The notes: a model not told the origin generated them from the sequence alone. A stretch of 64,000 nt of DNA from Polaromonas sp. CF318 (GCF_000282655.1 NZ_AKIV01000047.1:1-64000); one strand, 5' to 3'; shown: positions 1-8,051, counted from the first letter of the stretch. A program made the numbers and translations.

Positions 1-1
1 C

Positions 2-991
2 CCCAGCCGCTACACCGGCGAATACCGCCTGGCCGGCACCTTCAACCTCGTGAGCCCGCTCAGGATTGGCGACCAGCTCACGGCCAGCGTGCTGACCGCC
101 GGCTCAGGCCTGAGTTTTGCGCGCCTGGCCTACCAACTGCCCGTGGGCAGCGACGGCCTCAAGGTGGGCGCGGCCTATTCCGACATCCACTACAAACTCG
201 GCAAGGAGTTTGAAGCCCTGCAGGCCCACGGCACGGCCACCAGCAGCAGCGTGTTCGCGAGCTATCCCTTTATCCGCAGCCAGTTCAAGAACCTCAGCGG
301 CACGGCCTCGTACGAAGACAAGAGCCTCAAGGACTACGTGGACGGCACCGTCACCTTCACGCCCAAAAAAGTCAGCGTCACCAGCCTGGGCCTGTCGGGC
401 AGCCTGCAGGACGCGCTGGGCGGCGGCGGCATCACCAGCCTGGACCTCGGCATCGCCTTCGGCAATCTGAGCATCAACTCGCCCACGGCCCTGGCCATAG
501 ACGCGGCCTCGGCCCAGTCCAACGGAAGCTACACGCGCTTCAGCTACGGCGCGAATCGCCTGCAGCGTTTTACCGACAGCACTTTCCTGGCGCTCTCGGT
601 GGCCGGCCAGACCGCCAGCAAGAACCTGGATTCGTCCGAAAAATTCTCGCTGGGCGGCATCAACGGCGTGCGCGCCTATCCGCAGGGCGAGGCCAGCGGC
701 GACGAAGGCTACCGCGCCACCGTGGAGCTGCGCCACAACGTGATGCCCAATGTGCAGGCCACGCTCTTCTACGACGTGGGCAAGGTCACCATCAACCGCA
801 ATCCCTTCGGCGCGCCGGCCTCGAACAGCCGCAACCTGGCCGGTGTGGGTGTGGGCGTGAACGCCGCCTTGGGCCCGGTGCAACTGCGCTCATCGCTGGC
901 CTGGCGCACCGACGGCGGGCTGCCGACGTCCATCCCTGCATCGGCGGCCAAGCGGCCTACCTTGTGGATGCAGGCGTCCGTCGCTTTCTGA
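2..991 (+). CDS. TpsB/FhaC-type two-partner secretion transporter, C-terminal part
   Basis: This is the C-terminal beta-barrel part of an outer-membrane transporter of the ShlB/FhaC/HecB (TpsB, Omp85) family, which exports a partner TpsA exoprotein. The reading frame is already open at base 2, so the signal peptide and POTRA domains lie outside the window. The visible 330 residues are amphipathic beta strands rich in aromatics. They contain GGINGVRAYPQGEASGDEG, the family's VRGY-like loop motif, and end in a terminal phenylalanine (MQASVAF), as expected for a barrel inserted by BamA. No TpsA gene follows downstream; any partner should lie to the left. Confident on family, not on substrate. 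Confidence 0.85.
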   Translation, partial: PSRYTGEYRLAGTFNLVSPLRIGDQLTASVLTAGSGLSFARLAYQLPVGSDGLKVGAAYSDIHYKLGKEFEALQAHGTATSSSVFASYPFIRSQFKNLSGTASYEDKSLKDYVDGTVTFTPKKVSVTSLGLSGSLQDALGGGGITSLDLGIAFGNLSINSPTALAIDAASAQSNGSYTRFSYGANRLQRFTDSTFLALSVAGQTASKNLDSSEKFSLGGINGVRAYPQGEASGDEGYRATVELRHNVMPNVQATLFYDVGKVTINRNPFGAPASNSRNLAGVGVGVNAALGPVQLRSSLAWRTDGGLPTSIPASAAKRPTLWMQASVAF

Positions 992-1083
992 AATAACTCC
1001 CTCTCCCGATTCAATTCCCTCCCCCGCTGGTGGAGGCGCGGCCTGTGCATGAAGCGGCGGAAGATGGATTCGCCGCTGGACCC

Positions 1084-1278
1084 TCACGCGTCATCGGCGC
1101 AAAAAAAATAACGCGCCGAAGTCTCCAGCACACGCCGCGCATTCACCGTCACATCGCCGCAAGGCCGAGGCGCCTGCACATAAAAAGGCCAGGGCGCCGC
1201 GGGCGCGCGGCCTGTTGTTGGCGGGCGGGCCGGCGGTGTGGCGGCCCGGGGCTGATAAGGGGGAGGGGAGAGCTGCAT
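1084..1278 (-). CDS. Possible 64-residue protein downstream of a LexA box
   Basis: A 64-codon frame on the minus strand starts at an ATG with an AAGGA Shine-Dalgarno about 6 nt upstream. It lies 58 bp downstream of the LexA-type palindrome, in the orientation that box could control. The first half is Pro/Ala/Arg-rich low complexity. The second half (PWPFYVQAPRPCGDVTVNA, then RRVLETSARYFFC) looks more protein-like. I do not recognise a family. A run of eight A on the plus strand lies near its 3' end. It may be non-coding; the evidence is the SD, the start and the upstream operator only. Confidence 0.3.
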   Translation of the reverse strand: MQLSPPPYQPRAATPPARPPTTGRAPAAPWPFYVQAPRPCGDVTVNARRVLETSARYFFCADDA

Positions 1279-1336
1279 GTCTGTCCTTGGGGCCCTGGTG
1301 CGGGGCGGTTTTGTTGTTCTGCAAGAGCCGCCATCG

Positions 1337-1356
1337 TACTGTATGTACATACAGTT
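1337..1356. promoter_or_regulatory. LexA (SOS) box
   Basis: The core CTGTATGTACATACAG is a perfect palindrome of the CTGT-N8-ACAG type bound by LexA in beta- and gammaproteobacteria. With flanking bases the perfect symmetry covers 18 bp (1338-1355). It sits in the gene-poor stretch between the TpsB gene and the toxin operon. The nearest possible target on the minus strand is the 64-codon ORF starting at 1278. On the plus strand the toxin-activation gene starts about 500 bp away. Its fit to the LexA consensus is the strongest operator signal in this intergenic stretch. Confidence 0.75.
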
Positions 1357-1461
1357 ATCCACCCTGATTTACCCCTGGAAACAATGAGCCCCGGCCCCCT
1401 GCGGGCTGCGCCCTAGCGCGCCTTTTTTTAGCGCCATCCAGGCGCAATCCCAACAAGTCAG

Positions 1462-1482
1462 TTTTGTGAAAAATTCACAAAA
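1462..1482. promoter_or_regulatory. Perfect inverted repeat, possible operator
   Basis: Arms TTTTGTGAA and TTCACAAAA flank a 3-nt AAA centre. It resembles a CRP-type site (TGTGA/TCACA), but the spacing between those half-sites is 5 nt rather than the 6 nt used by CRP, so the regulator is unknown. It lies about 370 bp upstream of the acyltransferase gene. Confidence 0.45.
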
Positions 1483-1560
1483 AATCGTTACCTCTTTGTC
1501 CAGCAAAAGACAAAGCGGCTCCCTGATTTTTCCTCGCCTGCCTATCCTCGGCCGCATGTA

Positions 1561-1647
1561 TGTAGCACTTAACAGCTACTGACAAATAAAACCTATCGGG
1601 TTTTATTAATGGAAAAGGTATCTCAATCTCGAATGTGTAGCACTTAA
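1561..1647. repeat. Pair of 12-bp direct repeats
   Basis: TGTAGCACTTAA occurs at 1561-1572 and again, identical, at 1636-1647, a spacing of 75 bp or roughly seven helical turns. The flanks are not duplicated. Two identical same-face sites upstream of an operon suggest binding of one regulator to both, but no known consensus was recognised. Confidence 0.5.
1585..1607. promoter_or_regulatory. AT-rich hairpin between the direct repeats
   Basis: AATAAAACC (1585-1593) pairs perfectly with GGTTTTATT (1599-1607) around a 5-nt loop. It is flanked by the two 12-bp direct repeats. No T-run follows, so it is not a typical intrinsic terminator; an operator or an mRNA hairpin is possible. Confidence 0.35.
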
Positions 1648-1686
1648 GGTTGAGATGCTCATCCGCAAGACCAAGAGGGGACGGGC

Positions 1687-1839
1687 ATGAGTACTTTGAT
1701 ACCAGTCTTTCGGTGGGGCCGCAGCTTCCCCCCCCTCTCACCGGTGAAGGCCCGCAGGCCCTTCACCCTGAAGCCTGGCCGCCACGGCCGCCATAGCGCC
1801 TTTGCTTCCATCTCCGCCCCCACCCGCACACCTTCGTGA
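1687..1839 (+). CDS. Possible 50-residue leader ORF before the toxin-activation gene
   Basis: ATG at 1687 follows a GAGGGG Shine-Dalgarno-like sequence. The frame runs 50 codons to a TGA at 1837-1839, only 12 nt before the next ATG and abutting its ribosome binding site. The product begins MSTLIPVFRWGRSF and is strongly basic (many R, H, K). An 8-bp hairpin, GGTGAAGG/CCTTCACC (1743-1750/1760-1767), lies inside it. This arrangement could be a leader peptide that sets translation of the toxin activator, or chance. No family recognised. Confidence 0.25.
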   Translation: MSTLIPVFRWGRSFPPLSPVKARRPFTLKPGRHGRHSAFASISAPTRTPS

Positions 1840-1851
1840 AGGAGACCTGCC

Positions 1852-2436
1852 ATGACGACGCCCTCCAGCCCCAACTCCCCCGCTCTGGCCGACAAATTCA
1901 CCATCCTGGGCAAGCTGGCCTGGCTGTGGATGAACTCACCGCTGCACCACTATTGGGAGGTCGATTTGCTGAGCCGCTTCGCGCTGCCGCCGATTGAGCT
2001 GGGCCAGTACCTGCTGCTCGAGCGCGAGGGCATGCCCGTCGCCTACTGCAGCTGGGCCCACCTGGACAGCCGGGCCGAGGCGGCCTACATGCTGGATGCC
2101 TCCCACATCGCGCTGCCCGACTGGAATTGCGGCGACCACCTGTGGTTTGTCGACTGGGTCGCGCCCTTCGGCAAGGCCGATTCGCTGGAACTGAAAAACC
2201 GCCTGGCCGACAAATTCCCGACCTCGGTCGCGCGTGCGATACGCGTCAAGCGCGGCAGCCGCACGGGGCGGGTCATGGAGTTCCGGGGCCGTGATACCGA
2301 CAGGCAGGCCGCGCGCGAACTGCTGTCCGGCTACTACCGCGATTTTCTGGCAAGCATTGACGCGCAGAAAACCCATCAGGTGCGCATGAAGAAAAAAAAC
2401 GGACATGCCGATGCAGAGGTCAAGACGGCGCTGTAG
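1852..2436 (+). CDS. RTX toxin-activating lysine acyltransferase (HlyC family)
   Basis: The product is predicted to transfer a fatty acyl group from acyl-ACP to internal lysines of the RTX protein encoded next to it, in the cytoplasm, as HlyC does for pro-HlyA. The 194 residues align along nearly their whole length with HlyC: WLWMNSPLHHYWEV holds the catalytic His (His32, matching HlyC His23), VAYCSWAHL is a conserved core strand, and WFVDWVAPFG holds the conserved Asp (Asp101, matching HlyC Asp92). AAGGAG sits just upstream of the ATG. The toxin gene starts 45 nt after its stop, so the two are almost certainly co-transcribed. Confidence 0.93.
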   Translation: MTTPSSPNSPALADKFTILGKLAWLWMNSPLHHYWEVDLLSRFALPPIELGQYLLLEREGMPVAYCSWAHLDSRAEAAYMLDASHIALPDWNCGDHLWFVDWVAPFGKADSLELKNRLADKFPTSVARAIRVKRGSRTGRVMEFRGRDTDRQAARELLSGYYRDFLASIDAQKTHQVRMKKKNGHADAEVKTAL

Positions 2437-2481
2437 CACAGGCCGCAGTCCGTTTCATTTGATTAAAGGAGACAAATAGCC

Positions 2482-5400
2482 ATGGCCACACTCAACGACG
2501 CACTCGCCCTAGTCAAGCAAACCTCCCAAATGGCTTTGTACAAAAGGCTGCTGGAGCCAGTCAACCCCTATTCGGCCTACAACAACACCGACAGGATGCT
2601 GAATCTGGTGTACCGGTATTACACCGCGGCTTACGCCACGCCCGGACTGGAGAAACTCTACACGTCCAAGTCCGTGGATATGGCCGCGCACAAAGATCAG
2701 CTGGAGTATCTGTATGAGGCACAGACGAACCAGATGTCTCAATATTACTGGGCGTCGGCGGCGATAAAAGGCGTGGGCTATAGCATCAACCGGACCCAAT
2801 TCGGTTTGGAAGATGCCGGTGACCGGGCGCTCGCGGGCCTTATGTTGGTTCGTTCCATCATCAATGCCGTGGACGAGACGATGCTTGCGATTGCCAATGA
2901 CGTGCGGTGGTCGCCGCGGCGGTTTGGGCGGGTGCCTTACGTCCCTGCAGGTGGTTTGGCTCATTTCGATCCAGGCCCTGTTCTAGCTCCCTCTTCACCT
3001 GCTTCATCTGGGCCTTCTGATTCCGTATTTGGGCGGGTTCAAGTTTTCCGGCAATTTGTACCGAATGTTCCACTTTACGCTGGCGGGCTCCTACCTCCTG
3101 CCCAGTTCAATAATGATGGAGAAATTATTGGGCCTGATGCGCGTGGCGCGATGGTCAACTACGGCCGTCCGGGTCAAACCTACCGGGATCCGGTTACTGG
3201 GCGGTATTGCGCGTTATTAAGTAACCAAATGACGGTGGACTACGGGTTCTCTCAACCCGATGTCAACGGGACCGTGGTCGGAGGCGCGCCGCGGCCCGTA
3301 CAAATAATCAGTGGGAGCGCTGCAAGCACTGTGTCTAGCCCGCCGCCCGGCACGGCCCCGCCCATAGCCCCACCCGGGGGCGGGAGCGCGCCCGAGGCTC
3401 CGCCCGTAGGGTCAAGGGCCGCGCCCTCAGTCGCAGGTTCATACACTAAACTGGATCCCGTTGAGGCGCCAAAGCGTAACGCCGTCAAAAATTACCGCAA
3501 TTGGGGCGGTACCGTCGGCAGCGCTACTTTTACGTTCAATGCGGTTCTTGCGGTGGGGGTGTCGATCTGGCAGATCAGGAACGCTGCCGCGAAAAAAGAC
3601 GGCCAAAGGAGTGGCGCGGAGGTGGCGTCGGCGGTTATTGGGTTGACAGGTGCGCTGGCCAATATCGGCGCCAACGGCTTCAAGGCGCTGGACAGTTTTG
3701 GCAAGGTATTGGTCAACAAATATCCTCACGATTTCATAGGCCCCCATGCGGTGGGTGGCCCTAAAGCCACCGGTGAGGCCCGTGGTACCAGATTCAGGCC
3801 AAAAACAAGCAAAATCTTTGGCCTGCTGGGCACCTATGGAGGCGGGCTTGCCAACGGGGCGGCGGGCTTGTTTGTGCTGGCGCCCTACTGGGGCAGTGAC
3901 AAGCTCACCAGCGAACAAAAAGGGGTTGTTGCGGCCGAGTCTGTTATCCAGTTTGCGTCGGCCGGTCTCCAGATAGGAGGGAATGCCTGGCTGGCGCAAG
4001 TGGTGGGCAGGGGGATCGCGTATCCCTTGGTGCCGGATGCTGCTTCTTTCAGCGGCGCTACACGTCTCGTGCGCCACAGGTCTTTGATGGGGCCCATGGG
4101 GCTGACTTTTACGGCCGGCGCGATGTTGGCGTTAAGCCCGCTGGAGATTTACGCCCTGGCCAAACAAAGCGAGTACGCCACTGATCTCGACAAATTGGCA
4201 TCCGGCGGCTACGCCGGCCACGGTCTGCTCGCGGATTTTTACCGTGAAAAAAATGGCGTGCAAGCCGGCATCTTCGCGACAAGCGCGATCCTTGACATCG
4301 TTAGTTCACTGGCCGTGGCTGCCTGCGTGGTCAGCGGTGTCGGCGCTCCGATTGCCATTCCCCTGGGACTCGTGGTGACGGGGATCTCCGCGGTATTCAG
4401 GGCCGCGGAGTATGCTTTCATCGAAAAAATGGCGGAAAAGGCTGTCCAGAAAATCTACGCGTACGTTGACCCCAAGGACTCTTCGCGAAAAGGTCCCCAA
4501 GCTTATTTCGAGAACAGCCTGAACGCGCAGAACAAGTCGCTTTCCGACTCAGCGATGCTGACCGACTATCTGGCGAAATTACAGGGCAACTACGGGAGTG
4601 TGGTGTGGGTGGACACACAGACGATGTCGCCGCAAGCCATGGAATTGGCGGCATTGATCCGCAACACCACGGACCTGGTGACCGCAAAGGCCTATATCGA
4701 GCGGTTTAGCAACGGTATTTCGAGGCCCACCGCGTCTTTAAGAATCGATGCGGAAACGGGCGAGCTGAACCTGGATAACGATGGCACGGCCAAGCTTGGC
4801 AGCACGCAACTGCTGACCTTCCTCAACCCTTTGCTGGCGCCGGGCAAAGAAACGCGTAAAAAGGGGCATGTGGGCGGAAAGACCTCCTCGACCTCCCTGA
4901 CGCTTACCGACGCGAACGGCACGGCCTATACCATCGGCAAGGGTTGGACCATCAATGACGGCAATGCGTCAAGCACCATGGATTTGACGAACGTGGTGAC
5001 CAAGGTCATAAACAAGAACATGACGGATAAGCTGGAATTGCCGATAACCGTCAATGGCGGGGGCGGCGATGACAAAGTGATCGCCAATGCTTCGGCGATG
5101 CGATTTGACGGAGGGGACGGCTTCGATGTCGTTGACTACCAGCATTTGGCAAACGATGGAGGTATTGCCGCTATCACGAGTAAGCGGCAAGACGGAAACC
5201 GTGTCGTGACAAAGGTGATGGCTAACGTCGATACCTACCATGAAGTGACCGGCCAATATAGCTATGCGCCGACTGGCAAGAGAGTCGAGAACGTAGAGAG
5301 CCGGGAATTCGAGCTGACCAAGATCGACACGGACACCAAGACGGATACCCTGGTCAATGTGGAACGAATCATTGGCTCGGACGGCAATGACGTTATCGAT

Positions 5401-7833
5401 GAGAGCGATGCCACCCCCACCCCCACCCCCACCCCCACCTTGGGCACTATCCATAAGAGGCAAATGAATCCCGGCGCCTTGATCGACGGAAGTGGCGGTA
5501 ATGACATCATCACAGGCGGCAACAGCGACGAGAGCTTGGTGGGCGGAACGGGCTGTGACCTTGTCTGCGGCAACGCGGGCAACGACTTGGTTTACCAAGA
5601 TATCGAATTGGTCAATGACACGATCGACGGCGGGGACGACACCGACACGGCGAGCTACAACCTCACGAAGCTGAGCGGAAAGGCCGCGGCCCAGACGGTC
5701 GTCAGCGTCGGGAAGCTTGATGTCGGGGCTGCAAGATACATCCGCATTTACCACATCGAGACCGAGCCCCGGGACTCCACAAAACCGAGGAACCAGGACA
5801 TCCTGTCGCTGGCGGACCTGAAAGTTTATTCCGGCGGGCGTGACGTGGCTCAGGGTAAGGCCGTCGTCACGGCCGGCGCCGATCTGACGGGTGATCTGGG
5901 CTTCTATAACCTGACTATAAGGAGTCTCAGTGCCCTGACCGACGGCGTGCAGGGCGACGGCGCACCGGTGGCCACCGTGGGCCCGGCTGTTGATGCCGGT
6001 AATGCGCCGCGGGGCCGCATGATGTATTTCGACGTGGACCTTGGGGCCGGGTACGTCATTGACTCGATCGCGCTGTGGGGGAACGCGGGCAAGACCGAGG
6101 AGAGCAACAACCTGCGGGTCTATGTATCGAACACGCCGTTTTCCCAAATGACGGTGCCAAGCAGTTTGTCTCCTTCTACGTCTCTGCCTGCCAAGTATTT
6201 CGACTTTGCCGACTTGGCCGCCAAGGGGCAGATGAAACAGATTGACGTGGCAAAAGTGCAAACGGCCGGAAACACGCTGTCGCTGGACAACCTGGGCTCC
6301 ACAGGAATTGCGGCTGACCTTGGCAAGGGCACGGTGATCAAGACCTTGCCCGGCACAAACGTTGTCCTCAATACCGTGGGCCGGTATATCCGCATTTACC
6401 ACATTCAAGACAGCGCAACGACAAAGGCCGCCAAATCGGCCACCGTGTCGCTAGCCGAATTGAAGGTCTATTCCGACGGAATGGAGGTGGCCCATGAAAA
6501 AACAAGCGGGGTCGATGCCGACATTTACAGGAGCGGCATGTTCGGAGATCCCCTGGACCGCGGGGAGAATTCCGACAAAGCCCTGACCGATGGGCGTGTG
6601 GGTAGCGGCGTTCCACTGGCCTCGGCAAAGTCAGATACGTCGCTTGTGGATATTTTGACGCAAGGCCGCGAATTTGATGCCGAGCGCCTCTATATCGATA
6701 TAGATCTTAAAGACCAGTACTCCATTGATTCCATCTCGCTGTGGGGTAACGCGGGCAAGCCCGAGGAGAGCAACAACCTGCGGATCTATGTGTCGGACAA
6801 GCCGTTTCCTTCGTCAAGCGGTGAGGCTTACTTCGGCTACTTCGGTTCTAGGTCCAACCCCTCCGTGAAGTCGTTTGATGTGGCGACGGTGACAAGCTCC
6901 CAGTCGACCGCCACCGACACCTTGACAGGGATCGAAAACCTGATCGGCACGGAGCTGGCCGACAGCCTGACGGGCACCGAGAAGAACGACGCCATCACGG
7001 GCGATGCCAATGCCAACAGTTTGAGCGGCCGGGGCGGGAATGACGCCATCTCTGGCGGCGCGGGCAATGACATGCTGTGGGGCGATCAGGGTAACGATGT
7101 GCTGAGGGGTGGAGACGACAATGACAAGCTGTATGGCGGCCTGGACAATGACACGCTGTCGGCTGGCGCGGGCGATGACTTCCTGTATGGCGATGAGGGA
7201 TCCGACGTCCTGTTTGCCGGGGCCGGCAACGACTGGCTGGAAGGCGGGGATGCCGGCGGAACGGACACGGCGGACTACAGCGACATCTACCTGGGCGGCG
7301 GCATCAAGGCCTCCTTGGTCACGGGCATGGTGTCCAAGTATGAGACGGCCGGCAAGCCCGCGAAAACTGACACCTTGAGGGGCATCGAGAACCTGGTGGG
7401 GACGGCGGCGGGCGATTGGCTGGAGGGCAATGAACTCGACAACAGGTTGTTCGGTCGCGCGGGCAACGACACGCTGTCAGCCGGCGCGGGCAATGACTTC
7501 CTGTATGGCGATGAGGGAGCCGACTGGCTGTATGCCGGAGCCGGCAACGACTGGCTGGAAGGCGGGGCCGCCGGAGGTGCGGACACGGCGGACTACAGCA
7601 CCAGCGGCGTGGCCGAGGGTATAGACCTGCGCGGGCACCGTGCAGAACGCGCGGCCATCGTAGGCGCTGGCCGTCACCGTGCTGTCGGTGCTCATGGCAA
7701 GGGAGCCGGCCCCCAGGCTGGCCGCGGGAACGGTGACGCTGACATTGTTGATGGTGGCGTTGTTGCCGGGCGTGCCGCCGGAACTGAAATTGCCCCCGGT
7801 CATGGTTCCTGCGCCCACTTGCAGAAACAGTGA
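2482..7833 (+). CDS. RTX toxin-like protein with discoidin-like repeats, C-terminus replaced
   Basis: Large RTX protein (1783 aa) and likely substrate of the acyltransferase encoded before it. In order it has a 250-residue N-terminal region, a Pro-rich linker (about 285-315), hydrophobic pore-like segments (about 348-645), a GGxGxD patch (about 855-885), a Thr-Pro run (about 976-985), a small RTX block (about 990-1060), two similar discoidin/F5-8C-like domains (about 1085-1215 and 1301-1443, each with LWGNAGK and EESNNLR), then two RTX blocks (about 1487-1600 and 1640-1704) with repeats such as GGAGNDMLWGDQGND. From about residue 1713 the translation is only the antisense of a neighbouring gene, so the natural end, including a type I secretion signal, is missing. 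No HlyB/HlyD genes are adjacent. Base composition looks less GC-rich than its neighbours, which suggests transfer. Confidence 0.9.
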   Translation: MATLNDALALVKQTSQMALYKRLLEPVNPYSAYNNTDRMLNLVYRYYTAAYATPGLEKLYTSKSVDMAAHKDQLEYLYEAQTNQMSQYYWASAAIKGVGYSINRTQFGLEDAGDRALAGLMLVRSIINAVDETMLAIANDVRWSPRRFGRVPYVPAGGLAHFDPGPVLAPSSPASSGPSDSVFGRVQVFRQFVPNVPLYAGGLLPPAQFNNDGEIIGPDARGAMVNYGRPGQTYRDPVTGRYCALLSNQMTVDYGFSQPDVNGTVVGGAPRPVQIISGSAASTVSSPPPGTAPPIAPPGGGSAPEAPPVGSRAAPSVAGSYTKLDPVEAPKRNAVKNYRNWGGTVGSATFTFNAVLAVGVSIWQIRNAAAKKDGQRSGAEVASAVIGLTGALANIGANGFKALDSFGKVLVNKYPHDFIGPHAVGGPKATGEARGTRFRPKTSKIFGLLGTYGGGLANGAAGLFVLAPYWGSDKLTSEQKGVVAAESVIQFASAGLQIGGNAWLAQVVGRGIAYPLVPDAASFSGATRLVRHRSLMGPMGLTFTAGAMLALSPLEIYALAKQSEYATDLDKLASGGYAGHGLLADFYREKNGVQAGIFATSAILDIVSSLAVAACVVSGVGAPIAIPLGLVVTGISAVFRAAEYAFIEKMAEKAVQKIYAYVDPKDSSRKGPQAYFENSLNAQNKSLSDSAMLTDYLAKLQGNYGSVVWVDTQTMSPQAMELAALIRNTTDLVTAKAYIERFSNGISRPTASLRIDAETGELNLDNDGTAKLGSTQLLTFLNPLLAPGKETRKKGHVGGKTSSTSLTLTDANGTAYTIGKGWTINDGNASSTMDLTNVVTKVINKNMTDKLELPITVNGGGGDDKVIANASAMRFDGGDGFDVVDYQHLANDGGIAAITSKRQDGNRVVTKVMANVDTYHEVTGQYSYAPTGKRVENVESREFELTKIDTDTKTDTLVNVERIIGSDGNDVIDESDATPTPTPTPTLGTIHKRQMNPGALIDGSGGNDIITGGNSDESLVGGTGCDLVCGNAGNDLVYQDIELVNDTIDGGDDTDTASYNLTKLSGKAAAQTVVSVGKLDVGAARYIRIYHIETEPRDSTKPRNQDILSLADLKVYSGGRDVAQGKAVVTAGADLTGDLGFYNLTIRSLSALTDGVQGDGAPVATVGPAVDAGNAPRGRMMYFDVDLGAGYVIDSIALWGNAGKTEESNNLRVYVSNTPFSQMTVPSSLSPSTSLPAKYFDFADLAAKGQMKQIDVAKVQTAGNTLSLDNLGSTGIAADLGKGTVIKTLPGTNVVLNTVGRYIRIYHIQDSATTKAAKSATVSLAELKVYSDGMEVAHEKTSGVDADIYRSGMFGDPLDRGENSDKALTDGRVGSGVPLASAKSDTSLVDILTQGREFDAERLYIDIDLKDQYSIDSISLWGNAGKPEESNNLRIYVSDKPFPSSSGEAYFGYFGSRSNPSVKSFDVATVTSSQSTATDTLTGIENLIGTELADSLTGTEKNDAITGDANANSLSGRGGNDAISGGAGNDMLWGDQGNDVLRGGDDNDKLYGGLDNDTLSAGAGDDFLYGDEGSDVLFAGAGNDWLEGGDAGGTDTADYSDIYLGGGIKASLVTGMVSKYETAGKPAKTDTLRGIENLVGTAAGDWLEGNELDNRLFGRAGNDTLSAGAGNDFLYGDEGADWLYAGAGNDWLEGGAAGGADTADYSTSGVAEGIDLRGHRAERAAIVGAGRHRAVGAHGKGAGPQAGRGNGDADIVDGGVVAGRAAGTEIAPGHGSCAHLQKQ
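5411..5439 (+). repeat. CCCCCA hexanucleotide run inside the RTX gene
   Basis: About five tandem CCCCCA-type hexamers encode a Thr-Pro run. Because the unit is six bases, slippage would lengthen or shorten the linker without breaking the frame. Confidence 0.8.
7151..7599 (+). repeat. Long direct repeat within the RTX gene
   Basis: Bases 7151-7281 recur with few changes at 7469-7599, a period of 318 bp. Each copy encodes RTX nonapeptides ending in a TADYS turn, so the gene grew by duplication of a module about 106 residues long. In the second copy similarity to the first stops a few codons later, at the junction near 7620. Confidence 0.8.
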
Positions 7834-7977
7834 GCGGGTACCGGGCGTGATGCTGACGGAAAAGGCCTGGGCGCCGGTGCACAGCAGCGTGCTGCATAGA
7901 TATATGAGTCCAATCCAGAGGGACTGGCTGGCGCTGCCAGGGGAATGTGCAAAGGCAAGTAAGGCTCGCATGCGCAT
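7477..7977 (-). pseudogene. Truncated secreted protein, paralog of the upstream gene
   Basis: The ATG at 7977 (or 7971) opens a signal peptide (LIYLCSTLLCTGAQA) and about 120 residues that resemble the protein encoded at 8052-8699: LFLQVGAG matches LFLRVGTS, TVPAASLG matches TVPAANLG. After about residue 122 (near base 7612) the frame runs for 44 further codons through the antisense strand of the RTX gene. About 90 C-terminal residues expected from the paralog are missing. It lies 74 nt behind the intact paralog in the same direction, so the pair was probably an operon. Called a 3'-truncated gene; whether a product is made is unknown. Confidence 0.7.
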
Positions 7978-8051
7978 CGCTTTACGCCGGTCAGCAAGCC
8001 GGCAAAAGAATGGCCTCGTGAATGGAGGCCATTGGAAGAAGTGGCGAAAAC

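Larger units (their letters stand above)
1357..1686. other. Gene-free stretch with dyads and repeats
   Basis: No credible coding frame is seen here. The stretch is more AT-rich than its surroundings between about 1460 and 1650 and carries the inverted and direct repeats listed separately, so it most likely holds the promoter and control region of the toxin operon that follows. A clear -35/-10 pair could not be assigned by eye. Confidence 0.5.

Noticed and set aside
1462..1482. CRP-type binding site
   Set aside because: TGTGA and TCACA half-sites are spaced by 5 nt, not 6; kept only as an unassigned dyad.
1475..1741. 88-codon minus-strand ORF across the direct repeats
   Set aside because: No ribosome binding site, no family, and its two CYT/CYI segments come only from the 12-bp repeat.
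6940..7600. CRISPR array
   Set aside because: The regular repeats encode RTX nonapeptides in frame; no spacer structure.
7621..7833. C-terminal secretion signal of the RTX protein
   Set aside because: The residues here are the exact antisense of a signal-peptide-bearing secreted protein, so they are not a natural RTX end.
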